The notes beneath the pieces were generated by a model that had not been told where the DNA came from, did not search any database, and saw nothing but the letters and a program-made list of their open reading frames with translations. Made by a program: the position numbers and the translations under genes. Below, piece by piece: positions 20,233 to 30,006 of a DNA stretch of 33,157 nt (position 1 is the first letter of the stretch; each line of letters opens with the position of its first letter). The DNA is from Chromatiales bacterium (GTDB taxonomy: Bacteria > Pseudomonadota > Gammaproteobacteria > Thiohalomonadales > Thiohalomonadaceae). Where the stretch lies: positions 1 through 33,157 of the forward strand of contig DAOWII010000118.1 in the NCBI GenBank assembly GCA_030640985.1. The letters are read 5' to 3'.

Positions 20233-20293
20233 TATTTTACCCTCATCCCACGGTGCCAACATACTGACAAACCGGGTGAAAAATTAATAAGCT

Positions 20294-20332
20294 GGCGGAT
20301 ATACTCATCATAAAACTCGAATATTTACCGCC
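20294..20332 (-). promoter_or_regulatory. Flagellin B 5'-leader hairpin (39 nt)
   Basis: Minus strand GGCGG-TAA-ATATTC-GAGTTTTATGAT-GAGTAT-AT-CCGCC: GGCGG/CCGCC perfect, ATATTC/GAGTAT with one U-G. Confidence 0.65.
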
Positions 20333-20342
20333 TCCGATAATG

Positions 20343-20370
20343 GTGTCGACAATACCGCCAAAAACCTTTA
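20343..20370 (-). promoter_or_regulatory. Candidate sigma28 (FliA) promoter for flagellin B
   Basis: Minus strand TAAAGGTT-N12-GTCGACAC; same relative position (about 110 nt from the ATG) as in flagellin A; partial -10 match. Confidence 0.5.
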
Positions 20371-20501
20371 GCACTAATCACTATTTTTTTCATACACCAA
20401 CAATTCCCTGTTAAAGCGGGGCTAAAATCACATTTCCAACAATTAGCTTCCGCATGTGTCAAAGCTATTTTGATGCTGGGATACGAATACCCTCTCCTAC
20501 T

Positions 20502-20518
20502 CTGGTTCGGTTCTTGCA
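20502..20518 (+). promoter_or_regulatory. Sigma54-type -24/-12 element upstream of the TPR/GT gene
   Basis: Plus strand CTGGTTCGGTTCTTGCA; 12-nt GG-GC spacing; about 75 bp before the ATG at 20595. Confidence 0.65.
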
Positions 20519-20594
20519 TATTGGTTTAATGATATATAGCCACAATGCAAAACAATAATATTCATATTTAAAAACAAGGATAAAGGGTTATTTT

Positions 20595-22199
20595 ATGAGT
20601 AAAAATACCGAACAAGCCTACCAACTTCATCTTGCTGGTGATCTGGTATCAGCGGAGACCCTTTATCAGCAACAACTGGAAATGACTCCGGAGGACAGTC
20701 AGACACGTTTTCTTCTGGGAACCCTTAGGATGCAGCAAGGTCATTTCAATAAGGCCGTTGATCTACTTAGCAGGGTAACGCAAGAAAACCCTAAACATAC
20801 CGATGCCTATAATAACCTAGGCGCGGCCTATCATCGCCAGGGGCATACAGAGGCAGCACAGAACGCCTATGAGCGGGCAATAAAGTTAAACCCGGAAAAT
20901 GCCGATGCCCATTCAAACCTGGCTAATATTCTGCTTAATAAACATCAATTTAAAAAGGCCATTGAGCATTGTCAGCAGGCTCTCAAAATTAAGGAAGATC
21001 ACATTGATGCATTAAGTAACCTTGCGATGGCATTGGCAATGAATAGCCAGGACGATCTGGCCGTTGAAACATTTCACCGCATTACCGAGCTCGATCCGAC
21101 GAATATCAAGGCCTATTATAATATTGCCCGACTGTTTCAGGACTACAATGAGAATGAAACCGCATTGGATTACTACAGCAAAGTACTGGAACTCGAGCCT
21201 GAACATCCTGATGCTCACTGGAACCAAGCCCTGATTCTGTTGTTATCAGGTAACTACGAGCAAGGCTGGAAAGAATACGAATGGCGATTTGCCGCTGGCC
21301 ATGCCCAACGACGTTATAGCGATTTGCCCCTCTGGCAGGGAGAACCTCTTGAAGAAAAGAAAATACTAATATATTGCGAGCAGGGCTTTGGTGACACACT
21401 ACAGTTCATACGTCTACTGGAAGAAGTAAAGATGAGAGGCGCACAAATAGTTTTCGAATCACCGCCTGAATTACTTGGTCTGATGGAAGCCAACCCAGCG
21501 ATTGATGTTCTGATAAACAGGCAAACAGATGTTCAGTCCTTAAATAATATTGATTTTCAATGCCCGCTCATGAGTCTTGCAAGACTGCTTGACGTCACAC
21601 CTGAAACTCAAAAAACATCATACCCCTATATCAACACCCCAAAAAGCTCTAGCGAAAACCCATATCTGTCAGAAATAGATAACAATAGTTTAAATATCGG
21701 CATCTGCTGGTCGGGGAATCCTGAACACAGAAACGACAAAAATCGTTCGATTCCATTAAGAACATTCAAGCCTTTAACGAAACTACCGAATACAAGATTG
21801 TATTCACTACAAAAAGGAGTGGCCGCCGCAGATATCAGCGGTGCTGCAAACAAGATGGATATCGTCGACTTTTCTAAATTTATTGAGGATTTTACAGATA
21901 CAGCCAGGATAATACAAAACCTTGATCTAATCATCACCGTAGACACTGCAGTCGCCCATCTCGCTGGTGCCATGGGAAAGCCTGTATGGGTGTTACTGCC
22001 TTACGCCCCCGACTGGCGTTGGGGTTTAGAGAACAAAAATACTCCGTGGTATCCATCCATGCAATTATACCGGCAACATACAGTAACGGAATGGACTGAT
22101 ATAGTAGAAGAAATCAGTGAAGACTTAAGGTCTCTCCTGAAAAACAATAATTCAAAAATATGCTGTCAAACTCTTAAGCAAACGACTAGAGGTAGTTAA
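20595..22199 (+). CDS. TPR-repeat protein with a C-terminal glycosyltransferase-like (GT9/heptosyltransferase-like) domain; candidate flagellin glycosylation or assembly factor
   Basis: 534 aa. Several TPR units (e.g. 'AYNNLGAAYHRQGHTEAAQNAYERAIKLNPENADAHSNLANIL') followed by 'IGICWSGNPEHRNDKNRSIPLRTFKPL...NLDLIITVDTAVAHLAGAMGKPVWVLLPYAPDWRWGL'. Confidence 0.85.
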   Translation: MSKNTEQAYQLHLAGDLVSAETLYQQQLEMTPEDSQTRFLLGTLRMQQGHFNKAVDLLSRVTQENPKHTDAYNNLGAAYHRQGHTEAAQNAYERAIKLNPENADAHSNLANILLNKHQFKKAIEHCQQALKIKEDHIDALSNLAMALAMNSQDDLAVETFHRITELDPTNIKAYYNIARLFQDYNENETALDYYSKVLELEPEHPDAHWNQALILLLSGNYEQGWKEYEWRFAAGHAQRRYSDLPLWQGEPLEEKKILIYCEQGFGDTLQFIRLLEEVKMRGAQIVFESPPELLGLMEANPAIDVLINRQTDVQSLNNIDFQCPLMSLARLLDVTPETQKTSYPYINTPKSSSENPYLSEIDNNSLNIGICWSGNPEHRNDKNRSIPLRTFKPLTKLPNTRLYSLQKGVAAADISGAANKMDIVDFSKFIEDFTDTARIIQNLDLIITVDTAVAHLAGAMGKPVWVLLPYAPDWRWGLENKNTPWYPSMQLYRQHTVTEWTDIVEEISEDLRSLLKNNNSKICCQTLKQTTRGS

Positions 22200-23430
22200 A
22201 TAACGATAAACCCTGTATTTGCACATATGATTGTTGTGCCGCTTGTAAACCAGCCTGCTGTAAATTAAAACGACTTATTGCTTCAGCGTAGTCCAGATCC
22301 TGTATTGTTGAGATAAAACTTTCAATTTGAATTTTGAAATCATCATTAATTGATTCCTGACTTTCAATTGCATTTAACCTTGCCCCGATCTCAGCCCGCA
22401 CATTCAAAAAATTATCCAGAGCAAGATCAATGTCATATAGGGTTCGGTTCATAGCATTATTGAATTTCGCCTGGCTCTCCACAGTCATTGTTCCAGCTTC
22501 CAAAGCATCCGCAAAGGACTCGAGCGTTGTAAAAAAGTCCTGGTTTGGGCTAGGCACTATTTTAAAGGTGTCACTCACATCGGGTGTTCCACTTATAGAA
22601 ACGCTTACCCCACGACCAAAGTTTATGGATGACTCAGAAACAAATAACGGAGCATCATCGGGAAGACCCGTTGGTGGCTGCACCCAGGCAGGCTGAATGA
22701 CGGCACTATCATCATTGACCAGATAAACAAGATCACCCGCACTATTATTGGCAAAACTAATAGTGTAATCAAGCCGATCATAAAGAGCATTATCGGTAAC
22801 TGTTCCGCCATTAATAACACCCGCACCGATATTAGCAGGATCATCATAAGCCCTGAATGTACCATTACCCGTGCGTATATTCATAAAGACCTTCGAACCG
22901 GGATCACCATCGGCAATGGTTCTGCTTGCTCCGATTTTCAATGACCGTTGGCCATCATCACCATTATAGATATAATTTAAACCATCATAATCAAACGGTT
23001 TTATGTCGCCCTTATAGCCAGAAAAAAGATATTCATTATTACTATCTTTGCTATTTGCCATATCAAATAGCTCATCCAGAATATGCCTGGCCTCAGCAGA
23101 AATCATTTTACGATCTTCATCTGTATATGTTGCATTACTCGCCTGTATTGCAAGCTCACGAACTCTGTGGATTTGATTTGTGACCGCAGTTAAAGCCGTT
23201 TCTTCTTGTCCCAGGCGGGACTTTGCCATATTGGCATTAAATTGATATTGTTTCGTGACTTCTAGCTCTTGCTCCAGATTCAAAAGGTTTGCACTAGCCA
23301 CAGGGTCATCTGATGGAGTTATCACCCTCTTACCAAGTGCCAGTTGGTTTTGCGTGTTACTCAACTCAGCCTGTTGGCGAAGTAATGCATTGATTGCTGT
23401 TTGTTGTATTTGTTGAGTTGATATACGCAT
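22186..23430 (-). CDS. flgL: Flagellar hook-associated protein 3 (FlgL)
   Basis: 414 aa. 'MRISTQQIQQTAINALLRQQAELSNTQNQLALGKRVITPSDDPVASANLLNLEQ'. Confidence 0.96.
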   Translation of the reverse strand: MRISTQQIQQTAINALLRQQAELSNTQNQLALGKRVITPSDDPVASANLLNLEQELEVTKQYQFNANMAKSRLGQEETALTAVTNQIHRVRELAIQASNATYTDEDRKMISAEARHILDELFDMANSKDSNNEYLFSGYKGDIKPFDYDGLNYIYNGDDGQRSLKIGASRTIADGDPGSKVFMNIRTGNGTFRAYDDPANIGAGVINGGTVTDNALYDRLDYTISFANNSAGDLVYLVNDDSAVIQPAWVQPPTGLPDDAPLFVSESSINFGRGVSVSISGTPDVSDTFKIVPSPNQDFFTTLESFADALEAGTMTVESQAKFNNAMNRTLYDIDLALDNFLNVRAEIGARLNAIESQESINDDFKIQIESFISTIQDLDYAEAISRFNLQQAGLQAAQQSYVQIQGLSLFNYL

Positions 23431-23441
23431 TGCTTCTTGTC

Positions 23442-25373
23442 CTAATTAAATGCATTAATCAAGGTCTGAAACAAGCTATTTGCCGTTGAAATAACCTGTG
23501 CATTTGCCTGGTATGCCTGTTGATAACGCAACATATTTGTTGCCTCCTCATCCAGATTAACACCGGCAATTGCCCCTCGCGCATTAATCGCCTGCTCCAA
23601 CAATACATTTTGTGCATTGTTACTCATTTCAATCTGATGCGTCTTGGCACCAATCCTGGAAACCATTTGTCCATAGGTACTTTGATAATCGGCAGTTGCA
23701 ATCCCACTGGAGTTATTTAACAACGTCGGGATCGTTTGTAATTCAGCTAGCAGTAAACCATTTCGGTTATCACTCGTTCCACCCGAATTTCTCTCTATGG
23801 TAAATGTATCTCCAGAAAAGGGAGCCCCGGAGATCTGGGTTCGCATCCCATTCACATCAATATCAGCCCCACTGACATAGGGTACCCATGCTCCCGCATT
23901 AATCCTGTACTGATCTGCATAAGGGGCGGTACCCGCACCACTTGTACCAAACTCAATGGCGGCAGTCTGAAGAAAATTAGGATCAGCCGGGTCAATTACG
24001 ACCCCTTCAGTAATAACACCATCCCCCAGGTTTAAACTTGAGGTAAGAGTTCGAACGGCTCCAGCGACGGCTATTTCACGAGGGTCCTGCGTAATTACAT
24101 CAAAATTTTGTGCTGCATAACGTGTCGGTTGCACAAGAAACTTGTCCCCCACTGCAGCACCAGCAATTATATTCAAGGTAAACCCATCAACCGTCATTGA
24201 TGCGGGCACCGCTGTATCAACTACAAAAGCAGTATTATCAGACTGCCTGATTAGGTTGTAAGATGTTCCACCGGTATAGGTCAGGGTATAATCGCTTTTT
24301 GTTAAATCCCCCGCACTCGTGAAACTAGCAGTAATGACACCTGTACCTGTATTGCTACTATGTCCTCCAATATTAACAGAGAGAGGTAGAAAAAAGTCAC
24401 TACCAAAACTGTCATCGAGGTCCAGTCCTGACTGATGTTGCGCATTAAATGTTTCACTAAGCCCTACAGCAAGAAGTCCCAGTTCATTCATGGTTGGGTT
24501 AAGAACATCCTGTCGAAAGTCAAGTGCCCCACCTAAAGACCCACCTGTTAATTGAGAGCTAATATTAACACCAGGGCCACCCAGAGCGGGGGTTAGAAAA
24601 ATATCCGGGTAGCTCCCATCAAAACCATTAGCTTGAATATCAAGACGTGATGCATCACTGCCTAATACCAGTGCCTGCCCCGAGCCGATAAATATATTTA
24701 AGGCGCCATCATCCTGGGGAACCGTCGAGACAGAAATTATTTCTGACAATTTTCGTATCAATTCATCACGCTGATCGAGTAAATCGTTAGGGGGCTGGCC
24801 GCCAAATTTCCCTGTCTGTGAAACAATATCAGTATTCATTTGGGCAATACTTCCCGCCAAACTACTTACTTCTCCAGCCATATTAGTCACAGCTATATTG
24901 ACCCCCTTGTTGAGACTCTCAAGTTGGTCAAAAATATAGTTAAACCTTCCTGCTAATGATTCACCTTCAGAAACCATTACCTGTCTAGCAGGAATAGAAG
25001 CAGGATCATCGGTCACACCCTGTACCGAGCTAAAGAACTGTTGCAATGAAGGCGATAAGCCTGCCTGGCTATTTGCCAGTAATGAGTCAATCTGGCCAAT
25101 AAATTGATGGAAAGTATCAAGCTCATTACTACGGGAAGTATTATCCTGAAGCGCTGTCGTCAGAAAACCATCATACATACGCCGTACAGTATCGATTTCG
25201 ACCCCCTGACCAAAGAATCCAACCCCTGTTCCAGAAGGGTTACGCGCATCCAGTTCTACTCGTTGCCGGGTATAGCCCTCAGTGTTCACATTGGAAATAT
25301 TGTGCCCAGTGGTATTCAGCGCTTTCTGATATGTCATCAGGCCACTCGCACCAATGCTTAACATGTCAGCCAT
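23442..25373 (-). CDS. flgK: Flagellar hook-associated protein 1 (FlgK)
   Basis: 643 aa. 'LSIGASGLMTYQKALNTTGHNISNVNTEGYTRQRVELDARNP' and C-terminal 'INLDEEATNMLRYQQAYQANAQVISTANSLFQTLINAF'-type end. Confidence 0.97.
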   Translation of the reverse strand: MADMLSIGASGLMTYQKALNTTGHNISNVNTEGYTRQRVELDARNPSGTGVGFFGQGVEIDTVRRMYDGFLTTALQDNTSRSNELDTFHQFIGQIDSLLANSQAGLSPSLQQFFSSVQGVTDDPASIPARQVMVSEGESLAGRFNYIFDQLESLNKGVNIAVTNMAGEVSSLAGSIAQMNTDIVSQTGKFGGQPPNDLLDQRDELIRKLSEIISVSTVPQDDGALNIFIGSGQALVLGSDASRLDIQANGFDGSYPDIFLTPALGGPGVNISSQLTGGSLGGALDFRQDVLNPTMNELGLLAVGLSETFNAQHQSGLDLDDSFGSDFFLPLSVNIGGHSSNTGTGVITASFTSAGDLTKSDYTLTYTGGTSYNLIRQSDNTAFVVDTAVPASMTVDGFTLNIIAGAAVGDKFLVQPTRYAAQNFDVITQDPREIAVAGAVRTLTSSLNLGDGVITEGVVIDPADPNFLQTAAIEFGTSGAGTAPYADQYRINAGAWVPYVSGADIDVNGMRTQISGAPFSGDTFTIERNSGGTSDNRNGLLLAELQTIPTLLNNSSGIATADYQSTYGQMVSRIGAKTHQIEMSNNAQNVLLEQAINARGAIAGVNLDEEATNMLRYQQAYQANAQVISTANSLFQTLINAFN

Positions 25374-25397
25374 AATTTCCTCCGTTAACTCTACTCA

Positions 25398-26444
25398 TTA
25401 GATTAGCGTCTCTGCTTCAGGATTCTTGAGCTGTTCAATTGAAGTGACCATCACATCCCGCTTCATGATGCCAAGTACTTTATCCGCATAGGCCGGATCT
25501 GTGGCATAACCCGCTGACTGCAATGCCTTCACATAAGCATTCGGATCACCAGCCCGCTCCAATGCTTCCCTGTAGCGAGGACTGCTTTCAATAAACTGTA
25601 CATAGTCGTCAAAACTTTCCTGATAAGAAGCATATGATCGAAAGCTTGCCTGCTCCCTCACTGCAACACCATCGCGATACTCAACAGTCTGCTTAGCCAC
25701 TTGCTCACCCGACCAATGATGATTGGCTTTGATGTTGAACAGGTTGTAACTACTTTGTCCATCGTGATGCTGAATAATGGCTTTGCCCCACCCTGTTTCC
25801 AGGGCAGCCTGAGCCAACAGAGTCTCCGGCATCAGTCCCAGTTTTTCCCCTGCTTTCTCGGCATAGGGCCACAGGCTCTGGATAAAGTCCTCCGATGACT
25901 CAATATGCAGGGGTTTATCCCTGATCAGTTCCAGGGGCTTGTCTCTAATCACTTCCAGGGACTCATCAGGGACAAAACTGACCTTGTCTATTAAAGGTGT
26001 ATCAACAAACGTCACCGCTGATGTTTGAGGAATGGATTCAGCGGCTACTACAGGTTTCACTATTTCTGAGCGGGGCACAGGAACGTTTACAGGATTTAGC
26101 AAACTATTTTCAGAGAGCTGTTCCTGGTTGCCTGATTTGTTTATCTGTAACTGACGAATCATCACCTCCGCCAGACCAATGCTGTTCTGCCCTTGACTGA
26201 GATCCAGTGCAATTTGCTGATCAAACATATCACGGTAAAAGAGACTTTGATCGCTATCGAAAATACCCTCACCCTGGCTAGCCTCACGCATGCTTTTGAG
26301 CATCATTTGCAGAAACATAGCCTCAAACTGCCTGGCAACTTCCTGTAGTGCCTCGGGGGAATCTTCCCTGGCCTTGAGTTTTAGCTCACTTAAACCCTGA
26401 ATATCGGTATAAACAGAACTACTGGGAATCGAATCCAACATCAC
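25398..26444 (-). CDS. flgJ: Flagellar rod-assembly protein / muramidase FlgJ (two-domain form)
   Basis: 348 aa. N-terminal rod-binding 'VARQFEAMFLQMMLKSMREAS', C-terminal glucosaminidase 'LLAQAALETGWGKAII...YNLFNIKA'. Confidence 0.97.
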   Translation of the reverse strand: MMLDSIPSSSVYTDIQGLSELKLKAREDSPEALQEVARQFEAMFLQMMLKSMREASQGEGIFDSDQSLFYRDMFDQQIALDLSQGQNSIGLAEVMIRQLQINKSGNQEQLSENSLLNPVNVPVPRSEIVKPVVAAESIPQTSAVTFVDTPLIDKVSFVPDESLEVIRDKPLELIRDKPLHIESSEDFIQSLWPYAEKAGEKLGLMPETLLAQAALETGWGKAIIQHHDGQSSYNLFNIKANHHWSGEQVAKQTVEYRDGVAVREQASFRSYASYQESFDDYVQFIESSPRYREALERAGDPNAYVKALQSAGYATDPAYADKVLGIMKRDVMVTSIEQLKNPEAETLI

Positions 26445-26452
26445 TATTCACC

Positions 26453-27580
26453 TTATATAACGATCAACTCTGCTCGTAACGAACCGGCCGCTTTCAATGC
26501 CTCCAGAATTGCCACCAGATCACCTGGCGCAGCTCCCACCTGATTGACTGCACGAACCAACTCATCCAGAGTAACTCCTGGATCCAGCAGGAACATTTTA
26601 TTATCTGCTTCCTCGATACTTATTTCTGCCGTGGGAACCACAACCGTGGTGCCACCTGCCAGAGGACCGGGCTGACTCACAACCGGTCGCTCGGTGATGG
26701 TAACCGTCAGACTGCCATGAGCCACCGCCGAGGGCATCACCCGTACATGATTGCCAATCACTACCGTACCGGTGCGGGAATTAATAATCACCTTGGCTGG
26801 AGCTTCCCCTGGAACCAGAGTTAAATTCTCAAGCATAGAGACATAACTGACACGTTGTGAAACATCCCGTGGTGCATTTACCCGTACAGAAGAAGCATCT
26901 ACCGGGTAAGCCGTGCCTGGACCAATTGCATAATTAATAGCCGATGCCAATCGAGTGGAGGTCGTAAAATCGGAAACATTTAAATTAAATACCAAACTAT
27001 CACCCTCAGCGAAAGGGTTGGAGACTGCCCGTTCTACCGACGCTCCATTCGGAATCCTGCCAGCACTGGGAATATTAACTGTCACACTGGAGCCATCGGC
27101 AGCTGCACCAAAACCACTCACTATTACATTGCCTTGAGCGAGTGCATACACTTCACCATTGGCGCCTTTCAGGGGAGACAATAATAAGGTACCACCTCGC
27201 AGACTTTTTGCATTTCCTATAGAGGAAACTGTAACATCGATAGTCTGCCCCTCTTTGGCAAATGCCGGGAGTTCAGCGGTAAGCATAACGGCGGCAACAT
27301 TCTTCAATTGAGGGTTAACATTGGCAGGAACATTAACACCCATTTTGCTCAACATACTCTTAATACTTTGTACCGTAAAAGGTGTTTGACTGGTTTGGTC
27401 ACCGGAACCATCCAGGCCTACGACCAGACCGTAGCCAACCAATTGGTTGCTACGTACACCGGCCACTGAAGTCAGGTCCTTGACTCGTTCTGCATTAGCA
27501 ACGCCCGCAAGTAAAAATAATGCCAGCAGGCCGAAGTATTTAAATGCATCCAGTTTTATTCTAAAAATCATAATAAACAT
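26453..27580 (-). CDS. flgI: Flagellar P-ring protein FlgI
   Basis: 375 aa. '[52 protein letters not shown]'; N-terminal signal peptide. Confidence 0.98.
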   Translation of the reverse strand: MFIMIFRIKLDAFKYFGLLALFLLAGVANAERVKDLTSVAGVRSNQLVGYGLVVGLDGSGDQTSQTPFTVQSIKSMLSKMGVNVPANVNPQLKNVAAVMLTAELPAFAKEGQTIDVTVSSIGNAKSLRGGTLLLSPLKGANGEVYALAQGNVIVSGFGAAADGSSVTVNIPSAGRIPNGASVERAVSNPFAEGDSLVFNLNVSDFTTSTRLASAINYAIGPGTAYPVDASSVRVNAPRDVSQRVSYVSMLENLTLVPGEAPAKVIINSRTGTVVIGNHVRVMPSAVAHGSLTVTITERPVVSQPGPLAGGTTVVVPTAEISIEEADNKMFLLDPGVTLDELVRAVNQVGAAPGDLVAILEALKAAGSLRAELIVI

Positions 27581-27636
27581 TCCTGTTGGTACAACACTTG
27601 AGGTTCTGACTGATTACAATAGCCGTTATTTTTATC

Positions 27637-28314
27637 TCAAAATGGCCAGAGCACACTATTGAAGAAACGGCCTAGCCAACCCATTTTATTTGAGTCAGCA
27701 ACAGCACCGCGACCACTATAGACAATTTGTGTATTCGCCACTTTGGTAGATAACACAGTATTATCTGGACGTATGTCCTCAGATCGAACGATTCCAGAGA
27801 ACTGAACAAACTCATCTCCCTGGTTGATAGTTAATATTTTCTCACCTCTGACATGAAGGTTTCCGTTGGCCAATACCTGCGATACGGTAACGGTAATGCT
27901 GCCACTCAGGCTATTGCTTTGACTACTCGAGCCCTCACCTTCAAAATCATTAGAGCTGTCGACAGAATTATTAAGGATTTGTTGTCCATTTCGCGTGACT
28001 GGCAAGCCTAGTATCGTTGGAATCCCAGTATCCAAATTCTGTGATTTAGCGGTTGATGTGCTGGCTGATTTACTGGCATTAGTTCTTTCTACCAGATTAA
28101 TAGTCAGGATATCGCCCACCCTACGGGCCCGTTGGTCTTCAAATAGAGTAACGCCATAACCAACCTGATAAATAGCGCCATTCTCGGATTGTGGCGCGAC
28201 ATCAATCACTGGCATAACAGCAGAGAACTTTGGATCATAAGGTGCCCCTGTTGTTGCACAGGCAGATAACCATAGTGGTAAAAAAAATACAAAAATCACC
28301 CTGATGTTTTTCAT
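27637..28314 (-). CDS. flgH: Flagellar L-ring lipoprotein FlgH
   Basis: 225 aa. Lipobox 'LSAC', 'LFEDQRARRVGDILTINLVERTNASKSASTSTAKS', 'VSQVLANGNLHVRGEKILTINQGDEFVQFSGIVR'. Confidence 0.97.
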   Translation of the reverse strand: MKNIRVIFVFFLPLWLSACATTGAPYDPKFSAVMPVIDVAPQSENGAIYQVGYGVTLFEDQRARRVGDILTINLVERTNASKSASTSTAKSQNLDTGIPTILGLPVTRNGQQILNNSVDSSNDFEGEGSSSQSNSLSGSITVTVSQVLANGNLHVRGEKILTINQGDEFVQFSGIVRSEDIRPDNTVLSTKVANTQIVYSGRGAVADSNKMGWLGRFFNSVLWPF

Positions 28315-28355
28315 TTTATTTACCCACCTAAAACCTGTTTATTGCTAAGTCAAAA

Positions 28356-29141
28356 CTAAAGATTATTATTTATGTATTGCAACATCTGATCATTAGTGGA
28401 GATAGCCTTGGAGTTCATTTCATAGGCTCGTTGGGTCTCAATCATATTTACCAACTCCTCCACTACGTTCACATTAGAGGTTTCCAACATCCCCTGCATA
28501 ACCGAACCCAATCCCGTCAACCCGGGGTTGCCCACTTGAGGTGAACCACTGGATGCGGTTTCCAGAAACTGATTCTCTCCCATGGGTTGCAGCCCTGATG
28601 GATTGATAAAATCAGCCAACTGGAGAGCACCAACCTGGGTCGGGGAGGTATTACCTGGTAGTAAAGCTGAAACCGTTCCGTCGGTACCAATGGAAATGCT
28701 CAATGCATTAGTAGGCAAAGTAATAGCCGGCTGAATAGGGTGGCCACTGGATGTCACCAGCTGTCCCTGCGCATCCATCTGGAAACTACCATCACGTGAA
28801 TAAGAGATGGCGCCATCAGGTCTCAGAACCTGAAAGAAACCACGCCCCTGTATGGCAACATCCAGTACGTTACTGGTTTGCACCAGATTGCCCTGGGTAT
28901 GTAGTTTTTCAGTTGCCACCGTATGTACCCCTGTTCCTAGCATCAGACCAGAGGGCAATACCGTGTCCTGGCTGGATTGCGCACCAGGTTGACGGACATT
29001 CTGATATAACAGATCCTGAAAAACAGCACGATCTCGTTTAAAGCCGGTGGTGTTCACGTTGGCCAGGTTATTAGAGATGGTGCCCATCCGCATTTGCTGC
29101 GCCTCAAGGCCGGTTTTTGCTGTCCATAATGCTGGGTTCAT
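28356..29141 (-). CDS. flgG: Flagellar distal rod protein FlgG
   Basis: 261 aa. '[44 protein letters not shown]' and '[38 protein letters not shown]'. Confidence 0.98.
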   Translation of the reverse strand: MNPALWTAKTGLEAQQMRMGTISNNLANVNTTGFKRDRAVFQDLLYQNVRQPGAQSSQDTVLPSGLMLGTGVHTVATEKLHTQGNLVQTSNVLDVAIQGRGFFQVLRPDGAISYSRDGSFQMDAQGQLVTSSGHPIQPAITLPTNALSISIGTDGTVSALLPGNTSPTQVGALQLADFINPSGLQPMGENQFLETASSGSPQVGNPGLTGLGSVMQGMLETSNVNVVEELVNMIETQRAYEMNSKAISTNDQMLQYINNNL

Positions 29142-29230
29142 CTATCTCTACCTCTCAAATCTAGGGTGGGGTAAAATTCTTGACGCCCCACACTGGTTAA
29201 ACACTCGTGTTAAGTGCTCATAAAAATAAA

Positions 29231-29247
29231 TGCAAAGCCTATGCCAA
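29231..29247 (-). promoter_or_regulatory. Sigma54-type -24/-12 element overlapping the flgF stop codon, upstream of flgG
   Basis: Minus strand TTGGCATAGGCTTTGCA; 12-nt GG-GC spacing; about 90 bp upstream of the flgG ATG. Confidence 0.7.
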
Positions 29248-29982
29248 ACGCATTAACTGATCCGAGGATGCATCTGTCTCTTCAACAGTTTTCATTGCCT
29301 TTATCTGCATTTCAAAATTTCGTGCCATTTCAATCATTTTAACCATGGCCCCAACGACATTCACATTGCTGCCTTCCAGGGTACCCGACACCAAACGAAC
29401 ACTGGCATCGGCTGGTTCCAGATCCCCACTTTTAAGGCGCATCAAACCATCGCGGCCCTTGGTTAAATCTGCATCGGGGGGATTCACCAGTTTGATACGG
29501 TCGATCTCAGCCAACACATTTGCAGCCTGACCCACTGGCCGAATGGAAATAGTGCCATCGATGCCAACCTCCAGTTTTTCAGAGGGCGGAATAGAAATCG
29601 GACCACCACCGTTGCCTAATACCGGGTATCCGGCACCGGTCACTAGCAAACCTCCACTAGAGAGTTTCAAATCACCAGCCCGTGTATATGCCTCATTACC
29701 ATCAGCAGCTTGTACGGCGATCCATCCCTTGCCATTGATTGCCATATCCAGTTCACGCCCCGTGGTATTCATAGGCCCCGATTCTAAATTCACTCCAGGG
29801 CGCTCAGTCATCGCATATACACGAGATGGGTGGCCCGGACCAAATACAGGCATGCTGCGGGATTGCGCCAGATCTGCCTTGAAACCTGGTGTCGAGGCAT
29901 TGGCCAAATTATTACTGGTGGCCACCTGCCCCAGCATCACCTGTTTGGCGCCTGACATTGCGAGATAAAGCATGCGATCCAT
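29239..29982 (-). CDS. flgF: Flagellar proximal rod protein FlgF
   Basis: 247 aa. 'MDRMLYLAMSGAKQVMLGQVATSNNLANASTPGFKADLAQ'. Confidence 0.97.
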   Translation of the reverse strand: MDRMLYLAMSGAKQVMLGQVATSNNLANASTPGFKADLAQSRSMPVFGPGHPSRVYAMTERPGVNLESGPMNTTGRELDMAINGKGWIAVQAADGNEAYTRAGDLKLSSGGLLVTGAGYPVLGNGGGPISIPPSEKLEVGIDGTISIRPVGQAANVLAEIDRIKLVNPPDADLTKGRDGLMRLKSGDLEPADASVRLVSGTLEGSNVNVVGAMVKMIEMARNFEMQIKAMKTVEETDASSDQLMRLA

Positions 29983-30006
29983 TTCTCTTCCCCTGAATAT
30001 TAATTA

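Noticed and set aside
20233-20262. N-terminal extension [10 protein letters not shown] of flagellin B in the ORF track
   Set aside because: The conserved flagellin start is MPQVINTN with its own SD (GAGGG) at 20232; the upstream ATG is not in frame in flagellin A.
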